A stretch of 13,134 nt of DNA from Jimgerdemannia flammicorona (GCA_003990745.1 RBNI01005012.1:1-13134); one strand, 5' to 3'; positions 1 through 6,842 are shown, counted from the first letter of the stretch. The notes: generated by a model from the letters alone, not told the origin. Translations and numbers: made by a program.

Positions 1-20
1 TAAGTGAAACTGGAACTGAC

Positions 21-26
21 TTTATT
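21..26 (-). terminator. AATAAA poly(A)-signal-like hexamer of LTR-B
   Basis: The minus strand reads AATAAA about 20 bp past the TATA box. It could polyadenylate the ORF transcript. It sits very near the predicted start site of the second promoter, so another signal may lie outside the window. Confidence 0.35.
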
Positions 27-45
27 TCAGAGGAAATAAGATAAG

Positions 46-53
46 TATTTATA
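46..53 (-). promoter_or_regulatory. TATA box (TATAAATA) of LTR-B, downstream of its ORF
   Basis: The minus strand reads TATAAATA here, identical to the core of the genomic-RNA promoter in element A's LTRs. It is the likely start signal for the full-length LTR-B transcript, but the start site would fall close to the window edge and cannot be examined. Confidence 0.5.
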
Positions 54-154
54 CAAAATATAATTCAATGGTTGCTAAGATATAAAGCTAAATATAAATT
101 CCAATAACTAAAACTACCAAGTTCCAGAGCTGGTATTATTTGGTATCACATCAA

Positions 155-294
155 AAATGCCGGTGCTGGAACAATTTCATGTCACCTCAGAATACTGGTG
201 CTGGCACTATCCAGTGTTACATGAGAATACTGGTGCTGGCATTATCCAGTGTTACATGAGAATACCAGTGCTGGCATTATCCAGTATAATAAAG
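155..294 (-). repeat. Four 35-bp tandem repeats between LTR-B ORF and its downstream TATA box
   Basis: Units lie at 155-189, 190-224, 225-259 and 260-294. The two central units differ at only one base; the outer two are more diverged. The unit core is GGTGCTGGCATTATCCAGTG. On the minus strand the array starts right after the ORF stop and ends about 100 bp upstream of the TATAAATA box, the usual place for U3 enhancer repeats in LTRs. That role is inferred. There are no spacers, so it is not a CRISPR array. Confidence 0.85.
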
Positions 295-297
295 AAC

Positions 298-1125
298 TTA
301 GAGCAGAAAGTTCAGGACCATGGGGGCTTCTTCATCATTATCATCATCATCACTGAAGGAGATGAGATCCGCGAATTCATCATGCAGGTCACGCATTTCG
401 CGTACTTCGCGTATGTCGTGCAGGATGATGTCATCGATGACATCATCACGTTCAGCAGTGGCGGGAAAATCAGGAACAAGGTCTGGAGCTCTCCAGTCTA
501 TGAGGTTCTCTTCCACAAAATAGAGGACAAATGTGGGGTCTTGGGGAGATCTAACCCAGATGCTTGGGCCTTGGAATACTGAGATCAATCCTTGCAGGAA
601 TTGGTCTGAGTTGTCCTGGAGGATGGGGTGCCAGAAGTCTTCTACTTCTTCGCTATTGAGGGTGATAGTGGACTGGGCTTCTGTAGCCACCCTGGCTTCT
701 AGTGCATTGATACGGCGGGATGACAGGTCTCTGAAATCTAAGACTCTAACATACTCCAAGTTGGGGATCGACCATAGTACATGCCTGAAGATCTGATGGA
801 TCTTCTTAGCTGTCCTTGTTTCGTGTATATCCATGAGAGTGGCACCTTGTAGCTCTTGGGTGCTGGCCTGTGGGAACTCCCGGCAGAGGAGGTTTCCTAT
901 TTCGTACTCCTGTCACATTTGGAGGCATTTGGTAGCAATGGTGATCCTTGTTTCCATTTCACGGTAGTAGAGAATGAAGTGATAAGGATCTGCAGTACTC
1001 AGGTAGATACTAGGAGTCCTTTTTGAGTGGGTCCTCATGGCTCTTCTGATGTCTTGGAACATCCTTTCTTTGACTGAGATACCTTGGTAGTTCCTTGACC
1101 TTGAGGTTTGGCAGGCAGCAGGCAT
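298..1125 (-). pseudogene. LTR-B-encoded acidic protein, 275 codons, one internal stop
   Basis: I do not recognise this protein from any named family. It starts at the ATG at 1125, runs in one frame to TAA at 300-298, and is broken only by a TGA at codon 71 (915-913), probably a former CGA arginine codon. The C-terminal third is strongly acidic (a DDDDNDEE run near residues 258-265); no signal peptide or membrane segment is evident. By eye it matches the ORF inside the LTRs of element A: YEIGNLL (residues 74-80) against YQIGRLL, then TQxxQ, IHxxR, a VxxLx[FY] segment, and RDDVID (from 226) against RDDAID. Spacing between these blocks is largely kept. A TATAAAA box lies about 80 nt upstream, so it is built to be transcribed from within its own LTR. 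Function is unknown; a retroelement accessory protein is the best inference. Confidence 0.6.
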
Positions 1126-1135
1126 TTCATTTGTG

Positions 1136-1367
1136 GTAAGTCTTTGAGCTATTTTGGGATTGGTGGTTCTTGTTGGTTGCTGCTACTATGGTTCCTTGAT
1201 CCTTCTTTTATATTCTTCAGGATACTTGTGCAGTGGTCACAATGACTCACAGTTGGTCATCATTGCTCATCTTGTATGCTGTATAATCTTCTTGTGCTCT
1301 GATCTGGTGGCTTGCAAGGAAAGGCTGTCTCCTGTGCTGATATCATCATTCTGGGGTCACCATTACA
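1136..1367 (-). repeat. Inverted repeat, left arm (first 232 bp of LTR-B)
   Basis: The reverse complement of this arm aligns over its full 232 bp, without evident gaps, to 1885-2116. Differences are mostly transitions. It contains the LTR terminus, the TGAGTCA site, the TATA box and the 5' leader up to 10 nt before the ORF start. The pairing arises from two LTR-B copies in opposite orientation and not from a classical DNA transposon. Confidence 0.85.
1206..1212 (-). promoter_or_regulatory. TATA box (TATAAAA) for the LTR-B ORF
   Basis: TATAAAA on the minus strand, 80 nt before the ORF start at 1125. It is kept in the second LTR-B copy at 2040-2046. A TGAGTCA site (bZIP/Gcn4/AP-1 type consensus) lies 30 bp further upstream, at 1243-1249, and is also kept in the second copy (2003-2009). 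Conservation of both between copies supports a real promoter. Confidence 0.6.
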
Positions 1368-1884
1368 ATAAATAAGAAGTCTATTGAAATGAAACTACTA
1401 GCTAGATTCAAACTTCTTCCAGTTAATTAGTCTGGTAATAGGCCCTCTAGGATGGCCAATTCTTGTCAATGTGCTGATACAAGTTTGAGAAATTTTGATT
1501 AAGTATATCTAGCCTTATATTATCTAAGAACTCAATAAGGATATTAATTCTTAAGGAGAGAGAGATGTAATAATTTTACAGTTATATTTAGCCTTAGTAT
1601 ATTTTCACATCTTTTAGCTAGTCTTTTCTTAATATTCTACTATGTTCTGATATCTCCTACTTGCTTGAAAATCTCCTCTCAGTACTCAGATATCACTAGA
1701 AAATTCTTGTCTTTCCTCAGCATCAATCATCTTGTCTTAGCTAGTTATAGAACCTTTTAGAATATTGTAGAATTATATTAGTCAGCTTTGCCAAGAACCT
1801 ATTTCTTGGTATTTCTCTTTCTTTTCAAGATCCTTTCAGATCTTTCTTTCAGATTATGTATAAATATTCTTATTTTCTATCTAA
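1368..1884. other. AT-rich spacer between the LTR-B copies
   Basis: There is no ORF, RNA gene or recognisable repeat in these 517 bp. The only local structure I see is a perfect 7-bp stem with a 5-base loop at 1791-1809 (CCAAGAA/TTCTTGG). It is neither a polypurine tract nor retroelement internal sequence that I can recognise, so both LTR-B copies may be solo or truncated. Confidence 0.6.
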
Positions 1885-2116
1885 TGTAACAGTGACCCCA
1901 GAATAATGACATCAGTATAGGAGACAGCCTTTTCTCACAAGCTACCAGATCAGAGTATAAGAAGATTATATGGCATATGAGATGAGCAATGATGACCAAC
2001 TGTGAGTCATTGTGACTACAGTATGAGTATCTTGAAGAATATAAAAGAAGGATTAAGGAACTGCAGTAGCAGCAACCAATAAGATCCACCAATTCCAAAA
2101 TAGCTCAAAGACTTAC
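1885..2116 (+). repeat. LTR-B copy, plus orientation, truncated at element A
   Basis: This is the second copy of the LTR-B 5' end: TGTAAC at 1885, TGAGTCA at 2003-2009, TATAAAA at 2040-2046 and leader sequence to 2116. It stops exactly where element A's 5' LTR begins, ten bases short of where the ORF start would lie. The rest of this LTR-B copy is not found after element A's right end, so the junction is more complex than a simple insertion. Confidence 0.85.
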
Positions 2117-2229
2117 TGTAAGTGCACAACCTCCAAGCCACAGAAATCACACATCACCCTTTTAACAAGCCACTGAATTCACACATGACCTCTGAACAAA
2201 TCTGGAAATCACCTGTGTGATCATGAAGC

Positions 2230-2267
2230 TGAGTCAAACAGAAGTTACAGTGCATAAAGCTGAGTCA
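2230..2267 (+). promoter_or_regulatory. Two TGAGTCA sites in a 31-bp direct repeat (5' LTR)
   Basis: TGAGTCA occurs at 2230-2236 and 2261-2267, each inside an AAGCTGAGTCAA context, 31 bp apart. The consensus is that of fungal Gcn4/AP-1-like bZIP factors. In the 3' LTR the first is kept (10815-10821) and the second reads TAAGTCA (10846-10852). They lie about 65-100 bp upstream of the TATA box of the LTR ORF. Factor identity is inferred from the motif alone. Confidence 0.45.
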
Positions 2268-2310
2268 ATATGAAGTCACAGAACACAAGATTTATACAAA
2301 CAGAATCTTA

Positions 2311-2335
2311 CCAATCAAGAACAAATACATATATA
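2311..2335 (+). promoter_or_regulatory. CCAAT and TATATA boxes for the 5' LTR ORF
   Basis: CCAAT at 2311-2315 and TATATA at 2330-2335 lie 68-90 bp upstream of the ORF start at 2403, a plausible core promoter with a short leader. The same pair is kept in the 3' LTR. Confidence 0.55.
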
Positions 2336-2402
2336 CCGAGCCCCAAGATGCATTGAAGCAGAACCAAAACAAATAACAACTATAACTTTCAGACATATAA
2401 AC

Positions 2403-3500
2403 ATGACCACTGAGATCTACAACCACATCCATACTGATATTTGGAATGCCATTGTCAATCGAGCCACACCCCCTCTGCCCCTCATGAATATCCATAGCCT
2501 AGCACCCCTCTACTTTGTGGAAGCCTGATGGAACACCCTGAACATGCTTAACAAGGCCCACTGGATCAGACAAATCTCAAGCTACTACCAGATCAACTGC
2601 CTCCTGGAAGACATGGTCGAATACCACCATGATACAGACATTACCCAGATATCTCAACACCAGAAGCTCATCGCCTGCAAACACTGAGAACTCTTCTACA
2701 AGTATAGCACCTTTATTCCCTGCCTCCGAGTTACTATCAGTGAAATGGTTGCTACCCTGTCCTACAGCCAAATTGATGACATGATACAAGAACTCAACCA
2801 CAAGTATCTTGAATATGTTCAGACTACCGACAGAACCTTCTTGCATCCCGACGACCACATCCTGCAAATGCCCCAAGTTGGATATGCCATGAAGGATATC
2901 TATGATATAATCCACTTTGATGAGGATGAAGCAGAAGACAATGATCCCTCTGATGCCAACATGACCACAAGTCAAGGATCTCTACCAACTCTGATCATAC
3001 TGCCAACTTTGCTGATGAACTTACAATAGTTTATAACTGCCTATGAGACTTATTGGGACAATGACCACTGGCACAAATACCAACCTGCATTCACCTCCAA
3101 TTACTTCAACTATAATGAAGAGACCAGAGAACACAACCTGTACCTTCAGATAACTCTTGAGACTGAACCAACCACCCCACCACCTGAGTATGAGTGACAT
3201 GAACCACAGCCACCAGCATACTACAATCCCACAACTCATAGTGCTATAACCTACAGAAGGTATGCAGACAGTGAATCTAATGAAAATGAAGATGATGCAC
3301 CACTTCTTTGCCCCCCAACACCTTATCCAGCATATGAGACAGACAATGCTATCCTATGGGATGGAGATGAAGTCCCAATGTATTATTACCTCAGCAAACA
3401 AGAAGAAGTAATCTGCAAACCACTCTTCCTAGATGACTACTTCTTCAGAGATGATATCATCAATGGTGATATCATCGAAGACTATCCAGACAGTGCCTAA
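2403..3500 (+). pseudogene. LTR-encoded acidic protein, 365 codons (5' LTR copy, stops but no frameshift)
   Basis: This ORF lies entirely inside the U3 part of the LTR. From ATG at 2403 one frame runs 1,095 nt to TAA at 3498-3500, broken by stops at codons 42 (2526), 95 (2685), 209 (3027) and 265 (3195). The 3' LTR copy has sense codons at 42, 209 and 265, so these are recent hits; the codon-95 TGA is shared. The product has a helical-looking N-terminal half (YxIGxLL at 62-68), an acidic stretch around 173-182, a Pro/Tyr-rich middle, and an acidic C-terminus with RDDxI at 349. No membrane segment or known catalytic motif is evident. I do not recognise the family. It resembles the LTR-B ORF at 298-1125. 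It could be a regulatory or capsid-associated accessory factor, but nothing in the sequence proves this. Confidence 0.72.
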
Positions 3501-3541
3501 ACCTATAAATAGCTTAGCAGTCATAGTATAGTTAGATTAGC

Positions 3542-3650
3542 CTTGTACAACGTGACTGTGAACTGACTCAGCAGTCAGATGATCTCTTGATATGTCAGAT
3601 CATACTTGTACTACATGACTGTATTCCAACTCAGCAAAGCACTTAGTGCT
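3542..3650 (+). repeat. Imperfect direct repeat, 63-bp period, upstream of genomic promoter
   Basis: CTTGTACaACgTGACTGT at 3542 recurs as CTTGTACtACaTGACTGT at 3605, each followed by an ACTCAGCA block. A TGACTCA site lies at 3564-3570. The repeats sit between the LTR ORF and the TATAAATA box and are kept in the 3' LTR, so they may act as U3 enhancer elements comparable to the 35-bp array of LTR-B. Confidence 0.5.
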
Positions 3651-3689
3651 ACATCCATATCTAGCATAGTCCAGATAGCCCCTCACTAG

Positions 3690-3697
3690 TATAAATA
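3690..3697 (+). promoter_or_regulatory. TATA box (TATAAATA) for genomic RNA, 5' LTR
   Basis: TATAAATA is followed by a pyrimidine tract (CCCCTCCCCC) and then CAGAATCTCAG, where transcription would be expected to begin near 3720. This marks the U3/R border and makes U3 about 1.6 kb. The element is identical at 12275-12282. Confidence 0.65.
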
Positions 3698-3812
3698 TCC
3701 CCTCCCCCAGACCTCAGAATCTCAGACTCGAACATACAAGAACATTTCTGAATACTTCCCCACAATATCCCTTCACACAACCACTCTTAGTATAGCAATA
3801 TCATAAATAGTG

Positions 3813-3818
3813 AATAAA
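3813..3818 (+). terminator. AATAAA poly(A) signal, 5' LTR
   Basis: AATAAA lies about 90 bp downstream of the predicted start site, inside R, as an LTR needs. It is the first canonical signal after the LTR ORF stop, so it could end both the genomic and the LTR-ORF transcripts. Confidence 0.55.
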
Positions 3819-3960
3819 CCTATTTAATAACCCACAAACTACTCTTAAGTAAATCCGCTCTCCGTTAGGTCCTACTCCTAACCCCATCACGAAATTTCCT
3901 AATTGGGTATTGTCTGCAGTGATACACCAATTCAACTAAGCTGGTCTTAGTTTCTTGAAC

Positions 3961-4140
3961 TTCCTGAAATATGAAAAATCCTGAACATCCAGAACTAGTC
4001 TAAAAAAGAACTTTGGTTGAGACGTCAACCCAATCTAGAAATCAATAAGCATAGAGGATGTACTCTATATAAAATTGATCTTGACTATAAGAAAACAGTC
4101 TTCCAGAATATCCAGAACTTCCAGAAAAACCTTCCAGAAC
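3961..4140 (+). repeat. Cluster of seven TCC(A/T)GAA motifs in U5
   Basis: Motifs at 3961, 3979, 3988, 4101, 4111, 4119 and 4132 share TCC[AT]GAA; four have the full TTCnnGAA form. The set is kept in the 3' LTR (about 12546-12725). TTCnnGAA is the half-pattern of heat-shock elements, but the phase between units is imperfect and the location is downstream of the predicted start site. Confidence 0.4.
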
Positions 4141-4179
4141 TACATAATGGTTACCCTAAAAAGCAACCCTCTTACAACT

Positions 4180-4194
4180 TGGTAGTAGTAGTTT
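4180..4194 (+). promoter_or_regulatory. Putative primer-binding site
   Basis: TGGTAGTAGTAG begins three bases after the LTR end. A PBS must start with TGG (complement of tRNA CCA), and TGGTAG fits the 3' end of initiator methionine tRNA, the usual chromovirus primer. The TAG repeats may be decayed CAG. The match to a real tRNA was not tested. Confidence 0.55.
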
Positions 4195-6138
4195 ACAATC
4201 CAATTCTGCTTCAAGATACTTCCTCACCCTGCTACAAAACCTTCTGAGAATTTCTACAAGTTAGTATAAAGCCCAACCTCTAAACTGGAATTTATTCTGA
4301 ACTATCTGACAATCTGAAGAGAATTGAACCTAACATATAAGGACAATTTGACCTCCACACCTGTAACAAGTGGGACAAACTTCATTCAAAGAAAGAAGTA
4401 CTCTGATTAAACCAGCAAATAGGCAAAATTCTATTCACCGAACTCCTTGCACTACACCCAGCAAGTCAGGATGAAGAAGGTCTTATAGAAGCCTTCTTTA
4501 CTCTTCTCAACAAGAGTTTTGTCAGCTCCACAAACCTGAGTGACCTAGGACAACCAGCAGCAGTCTTTCTAGCCTTAGTTCCTCACAAAGTCCAAGCCTC
4601 TATAGCCAAGTGGCTCAACTCTACTGACTTTCACTGAACCAGAACCAAGACCATGTTATACTACTGATTCCAGAACAGCAAGACCTACCATATTCTTAAA
4701 GAAGAAGTAAGAGAAACCCTTCATCAACTACCTGATCCCGAACCTGAAGCAGACCCTGCTACAGCCCTACCTGAATCCGAAACCAATACTGAATCAGAAC
4801 TTGACTTTGAACTGAGTCCATCTGAAATCAGATATACAACTGATTCTGTCTACTTTGATGCTGAGCAAACCCAATTACATGGGGACCAAACTGAAGAGGA
4901 GGAGGATATCTCAGTGAATTTGATCCTGGATATACCACCGAAGGAGACATACCTCCATCAGGACTGAACACACCTATACAGCAACAGACAGTGATCTATC
5001 AAGCCCTCACTCCAGACCCATAACTATTACTTCAGCAACTTACACAGACCCAAAGAACCCCATCACACTCTGCACCAGTACCTCAAGTAGTACCAGTAAC
5101 ACCACTACCAGCAGTCCAACCATCTCCAGTAAACAACATGGCAAACCAACAGATTCTAGACCTCACAGCCCAGGTAGCCATAATGGTAGCAACCATTACT
5201 GCCTTAGCCAAACAGACCTGACCTACAAAAAATCTGAGTCTACCTACCTTCAATGGTACTGCACAAGAAGTTCAAAGCTTCATTAGTGTAGTTGACACCA
5301 ACTTCGAAGCCAATCAATAGACCAATGAGCGAGTTGCTGACCGCATTCTGACAAACAATCAAGACCACACTCTGGAATAACTTTTTGCTACCACTACAGC
5401 CTATGTCTGCTGATTTGTTACATTCTTCCAAGGACCTGCCGAAGAATGGTAGCGAACCCTTCCTGAAAAGCCCCTCACATGGGACACTTGACCTGCAGTA
5501 GTTGCTCAGAATGCAGCAAACAATACCCCAGGATATGGAGCCCATCCTGCAGCCCCTGGACTTAAGCAACTCATGATTGCTCAATATCGCAGCAAAACCA
5601 TGATCACTGAATCCTGAGTAAAACTCCACAACCTCAAATTCGATGTACATAGCAAGGAGGAATTCGAAACCTTCTGTACAAAACTCAAGTCACTCCTGAA
5701 CACTGTTGGCCTAGGATATATTACCAATGATGAAGCATGAAATGGTACAAGAGCAGATCATTTATTTGATGCCCTGCCTGAATGGCTTACTAGAAAAATC
5801 TGAGAACAAGGATACTCAGTTGGTTGTGACCACCAACAATAGTGCCTGGCAAGAATCAAGACTATGGTCAAGTGGATCCTAACAGCTGGACCCATTCTGC
5901 CCCAAAGACAATTCAACAATAAGGAAAAGACTTGGACCAAGAAAGAAGAACCCAAGCATAAAGCATCCCGAGCTCCCTCAATATCCACTTCATGGACACC
6001 CAGAAATCATGAACCCACCCAGCTGAGTACCTTCAAGAAACTCACTGAAGGTGAAAGGAATGAACTTAGGAGAAGCAGAGCATGCTTCTATTGCCAAAAA
6101 AACAGGACACATGGCCAGTGCCTGCCCTAACCAAAAAC
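4183..6138 (+). pseudogene. gag: Gag: capsid-like region and CCHC zinc knuckle, multiply broken
   Basis: Gag packages the element RNA. The N-terminal part reads in frame 3 to about 4905 (conserved-looking residues LLALHPASQDEEGL, then an acidic Pro/Glu-rich stretch). The frame then changes near the GAGGAGGAG run (about 4893-4910), and frame 2 continues through a Pro/Gln-rich linker, a capsid-like block starting LPTFNGTAQEVQSF (about 5242), and a basic C-terminus. A CCHC knuckle (Cys codons at 6083 and 6092) is split by one extra base in the seven-A run at 6096-6102; with that base ignored, the CX2CX4HX4C spacing is complete. The frame-2 part alone holds about eleven stops, nearly all TGA, TAG or TAA where Arg, Gln or Trp would fit. 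I cannot identify the start codon. Pol follows without a gap, suggesting a single Gag-Pol polyprotein. Confidence 0.85.
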
Positions 6139-6251
6139 TCTGAATGACAACATGAGCAACTGTTACCACTCTGCACCACCTCAACAATCTGACCACCAGA
6201 ACACTAGACTTTGTCAAGTTAAGATAAACTGCTAAGGCCCCAACCAAAGGA

Positions 6252-6612
6252 AGTCAAAAAGCAGCTAGATATGAACTGTATGCAGCTGAAGAAGCTACAG
6301 TCTCTAACCAAGAAGTCAAGCAAGTCTATACAGGAATCAGTATCCAAATCCCTGAAGGACATGTTGGAAGAATATGCTGTTGCAGTAGCCTAGCATTGAA
6401 AGGACTCTCAGTAGAAGGAGGAGTCATTGATGAAGATTATATAGGCGATATTATTGTCCTCATCCAAAACCACAGTTGGACACCCTTCAAGATCCCTATA
6501 GGCTTCTGTATTGCCCAGATCCTATTCGAAAAAATCAAGTCAAACCTGACAGTCAAGGAAGTCCCTGAACTACTGCCCACCATCTGAGGATCCAAAGGAT
6601 TTGGCTCATCAA
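6252..6612 (+). pseudogene. dUTPase domain (trimeric type) between zinc knuckle and protease
   Basis: dUTPase hydrolyses dUTP to dUMP and pyrophosphate, limiting uracil in new cDNA. All five motifs of the trimeric family appear in order: motif I as RYELYA (6267; the usual Asp is Glu), motif II as GRICCCSSLA (6366; family GRIAPRSGLA, Arg lost), motif III as GGVIDEDYIGD (6417) with the catalytic-motif Asp at 6429, motif IV as GFCIAQIL (6501; family GDRIAQ), and motif V as GSKGFGSS (6588) just after a TGA at 6585 where Arg is usual. Several losses fit CGN arginine codons turned to TGN. The place, after nucleocapsid and before protease, is that of betaretroviral dUTPases, not the lentiviral one between RNase H and integrase. 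Confidence 0.9.
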
Positions 6613-6842
6613 ACAAGGCCCCAGCCCAATCCACCATGAACAAAGAAGAACAATTCTACAAGAAAATCAAAGATGGATATGTACCAAGTGGACAATGCCC
6701 CCATGGCATTGGAATGTACTCTTCCCAAATGATTGATGATTGCTTCTCTTGTGTCAACGAACCAGCTTAAAGAAGAACCAACAGAAGGAAAGCTCCTACA
6801 ACCAAAATCACCACCATTGGATCAGACAAGCTGCTTACACTT

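Larger units (their letters stand above)
1..1367 (-). repeat. LTR-B, minus-oriented LTR of a second retroelement family (partial)
   Basis: Read on the minus strand, this stretch begins with TGTAAT at 1367 and then shows, in order, a TGAGTCA site, a TATAAAA box, a 275-codon ORF, four 35-bp tandem repeats, a second TATA box (TATAAATA) and an AATAAA signal close to the window edge. This is the same order of parts as in the 2,060-bp LTRs of element A, which is why I call it an LTR. The outer end at 1367 is set by the end of homology with a second copy starting at 1885. The other end probably lies just outside the window: the window opens with TAAGTG, which would complete a TGTAAG-type terminus if TG precedes it (a guess). 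It could be a solo LTR or the 5' LTR of an element running left; no polypurine tract lies beyond 1367. Confidence 0.6.
2117..4176 (+). repeat. 5' LTR of element A (2,060 bp)
   Basis: It begins TGTAAG and ends CTTACA, a perfect 6-bp terminal inverted repeat, and matches 10702-12761 in order and exact length. In a 200-bp stretch compared by eye (ORF 3' end, 3301-3500) the two LTRs differ at about 19 sites, 17 of them transitions. The parts are: paired TGAGTCA repeats, CCAAT and TATATA boxes, a 365-codon ORF, a 63-bp-period imperfect repeat, TATAAATA, AATAAA, and a tail rich in TCCAGAA motifs. LTRs of this size are long for a fungal Gypsy element; the embedded ORF accounts for over half. Confidence 0.97.

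Noticed and set aside
155..294. CRISPR-like array
   Set aside because: Units are contiguous 35-mers without unique spacers, and the context is eukaryotic.
157..582. Plus-strand ORF of 141 codons
   Set aside because: It begins in the 35-bp repeats and runs antisense to the LTR-B ORF. The minus-strand reading has the promoter, the acidic tail and the family match.
1136..2116. 981-bp MITE or DNA transposon with 232-bp terminal inverted repeats
   Set aside because: The arms contain an LTR-type promoter leading into the LTR-B ORF on the left copy, so they are LTR starts. No matching short target duplication or transposase was seen.
2577..2975. Minus-strand ORF of 132 codons in the 5' LTR
   Set aside because: Antisense shadow of the LTR ORF; the corresponding minus-strand reading is not kept in the 3' LTR at the same extent.
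4017..4247. 76-codon ORF across the 5' LTR end
   Set aside because: Its first two-thirds is LTR U5 with no independent coding signal. Its last codons are in the Gag frame by continuity, and I cannot support a separate gene.
5240..5650. Minus-strand ORF of 136 codons within gag
   Set aside because: The plus strand carries the capsid-like sequence with family-typical features. The minus reading is open only because decay stops fall on the other strand.
6096..6103. Programmed -1 frameshift site (A AAA AAC) between Gag and Pol
   Set aside because: A -1 shift leads to a frame without the knuckle or dUTPase. Only +1 restores them, and the site lies inside the knuckle, so an indel is more likely.
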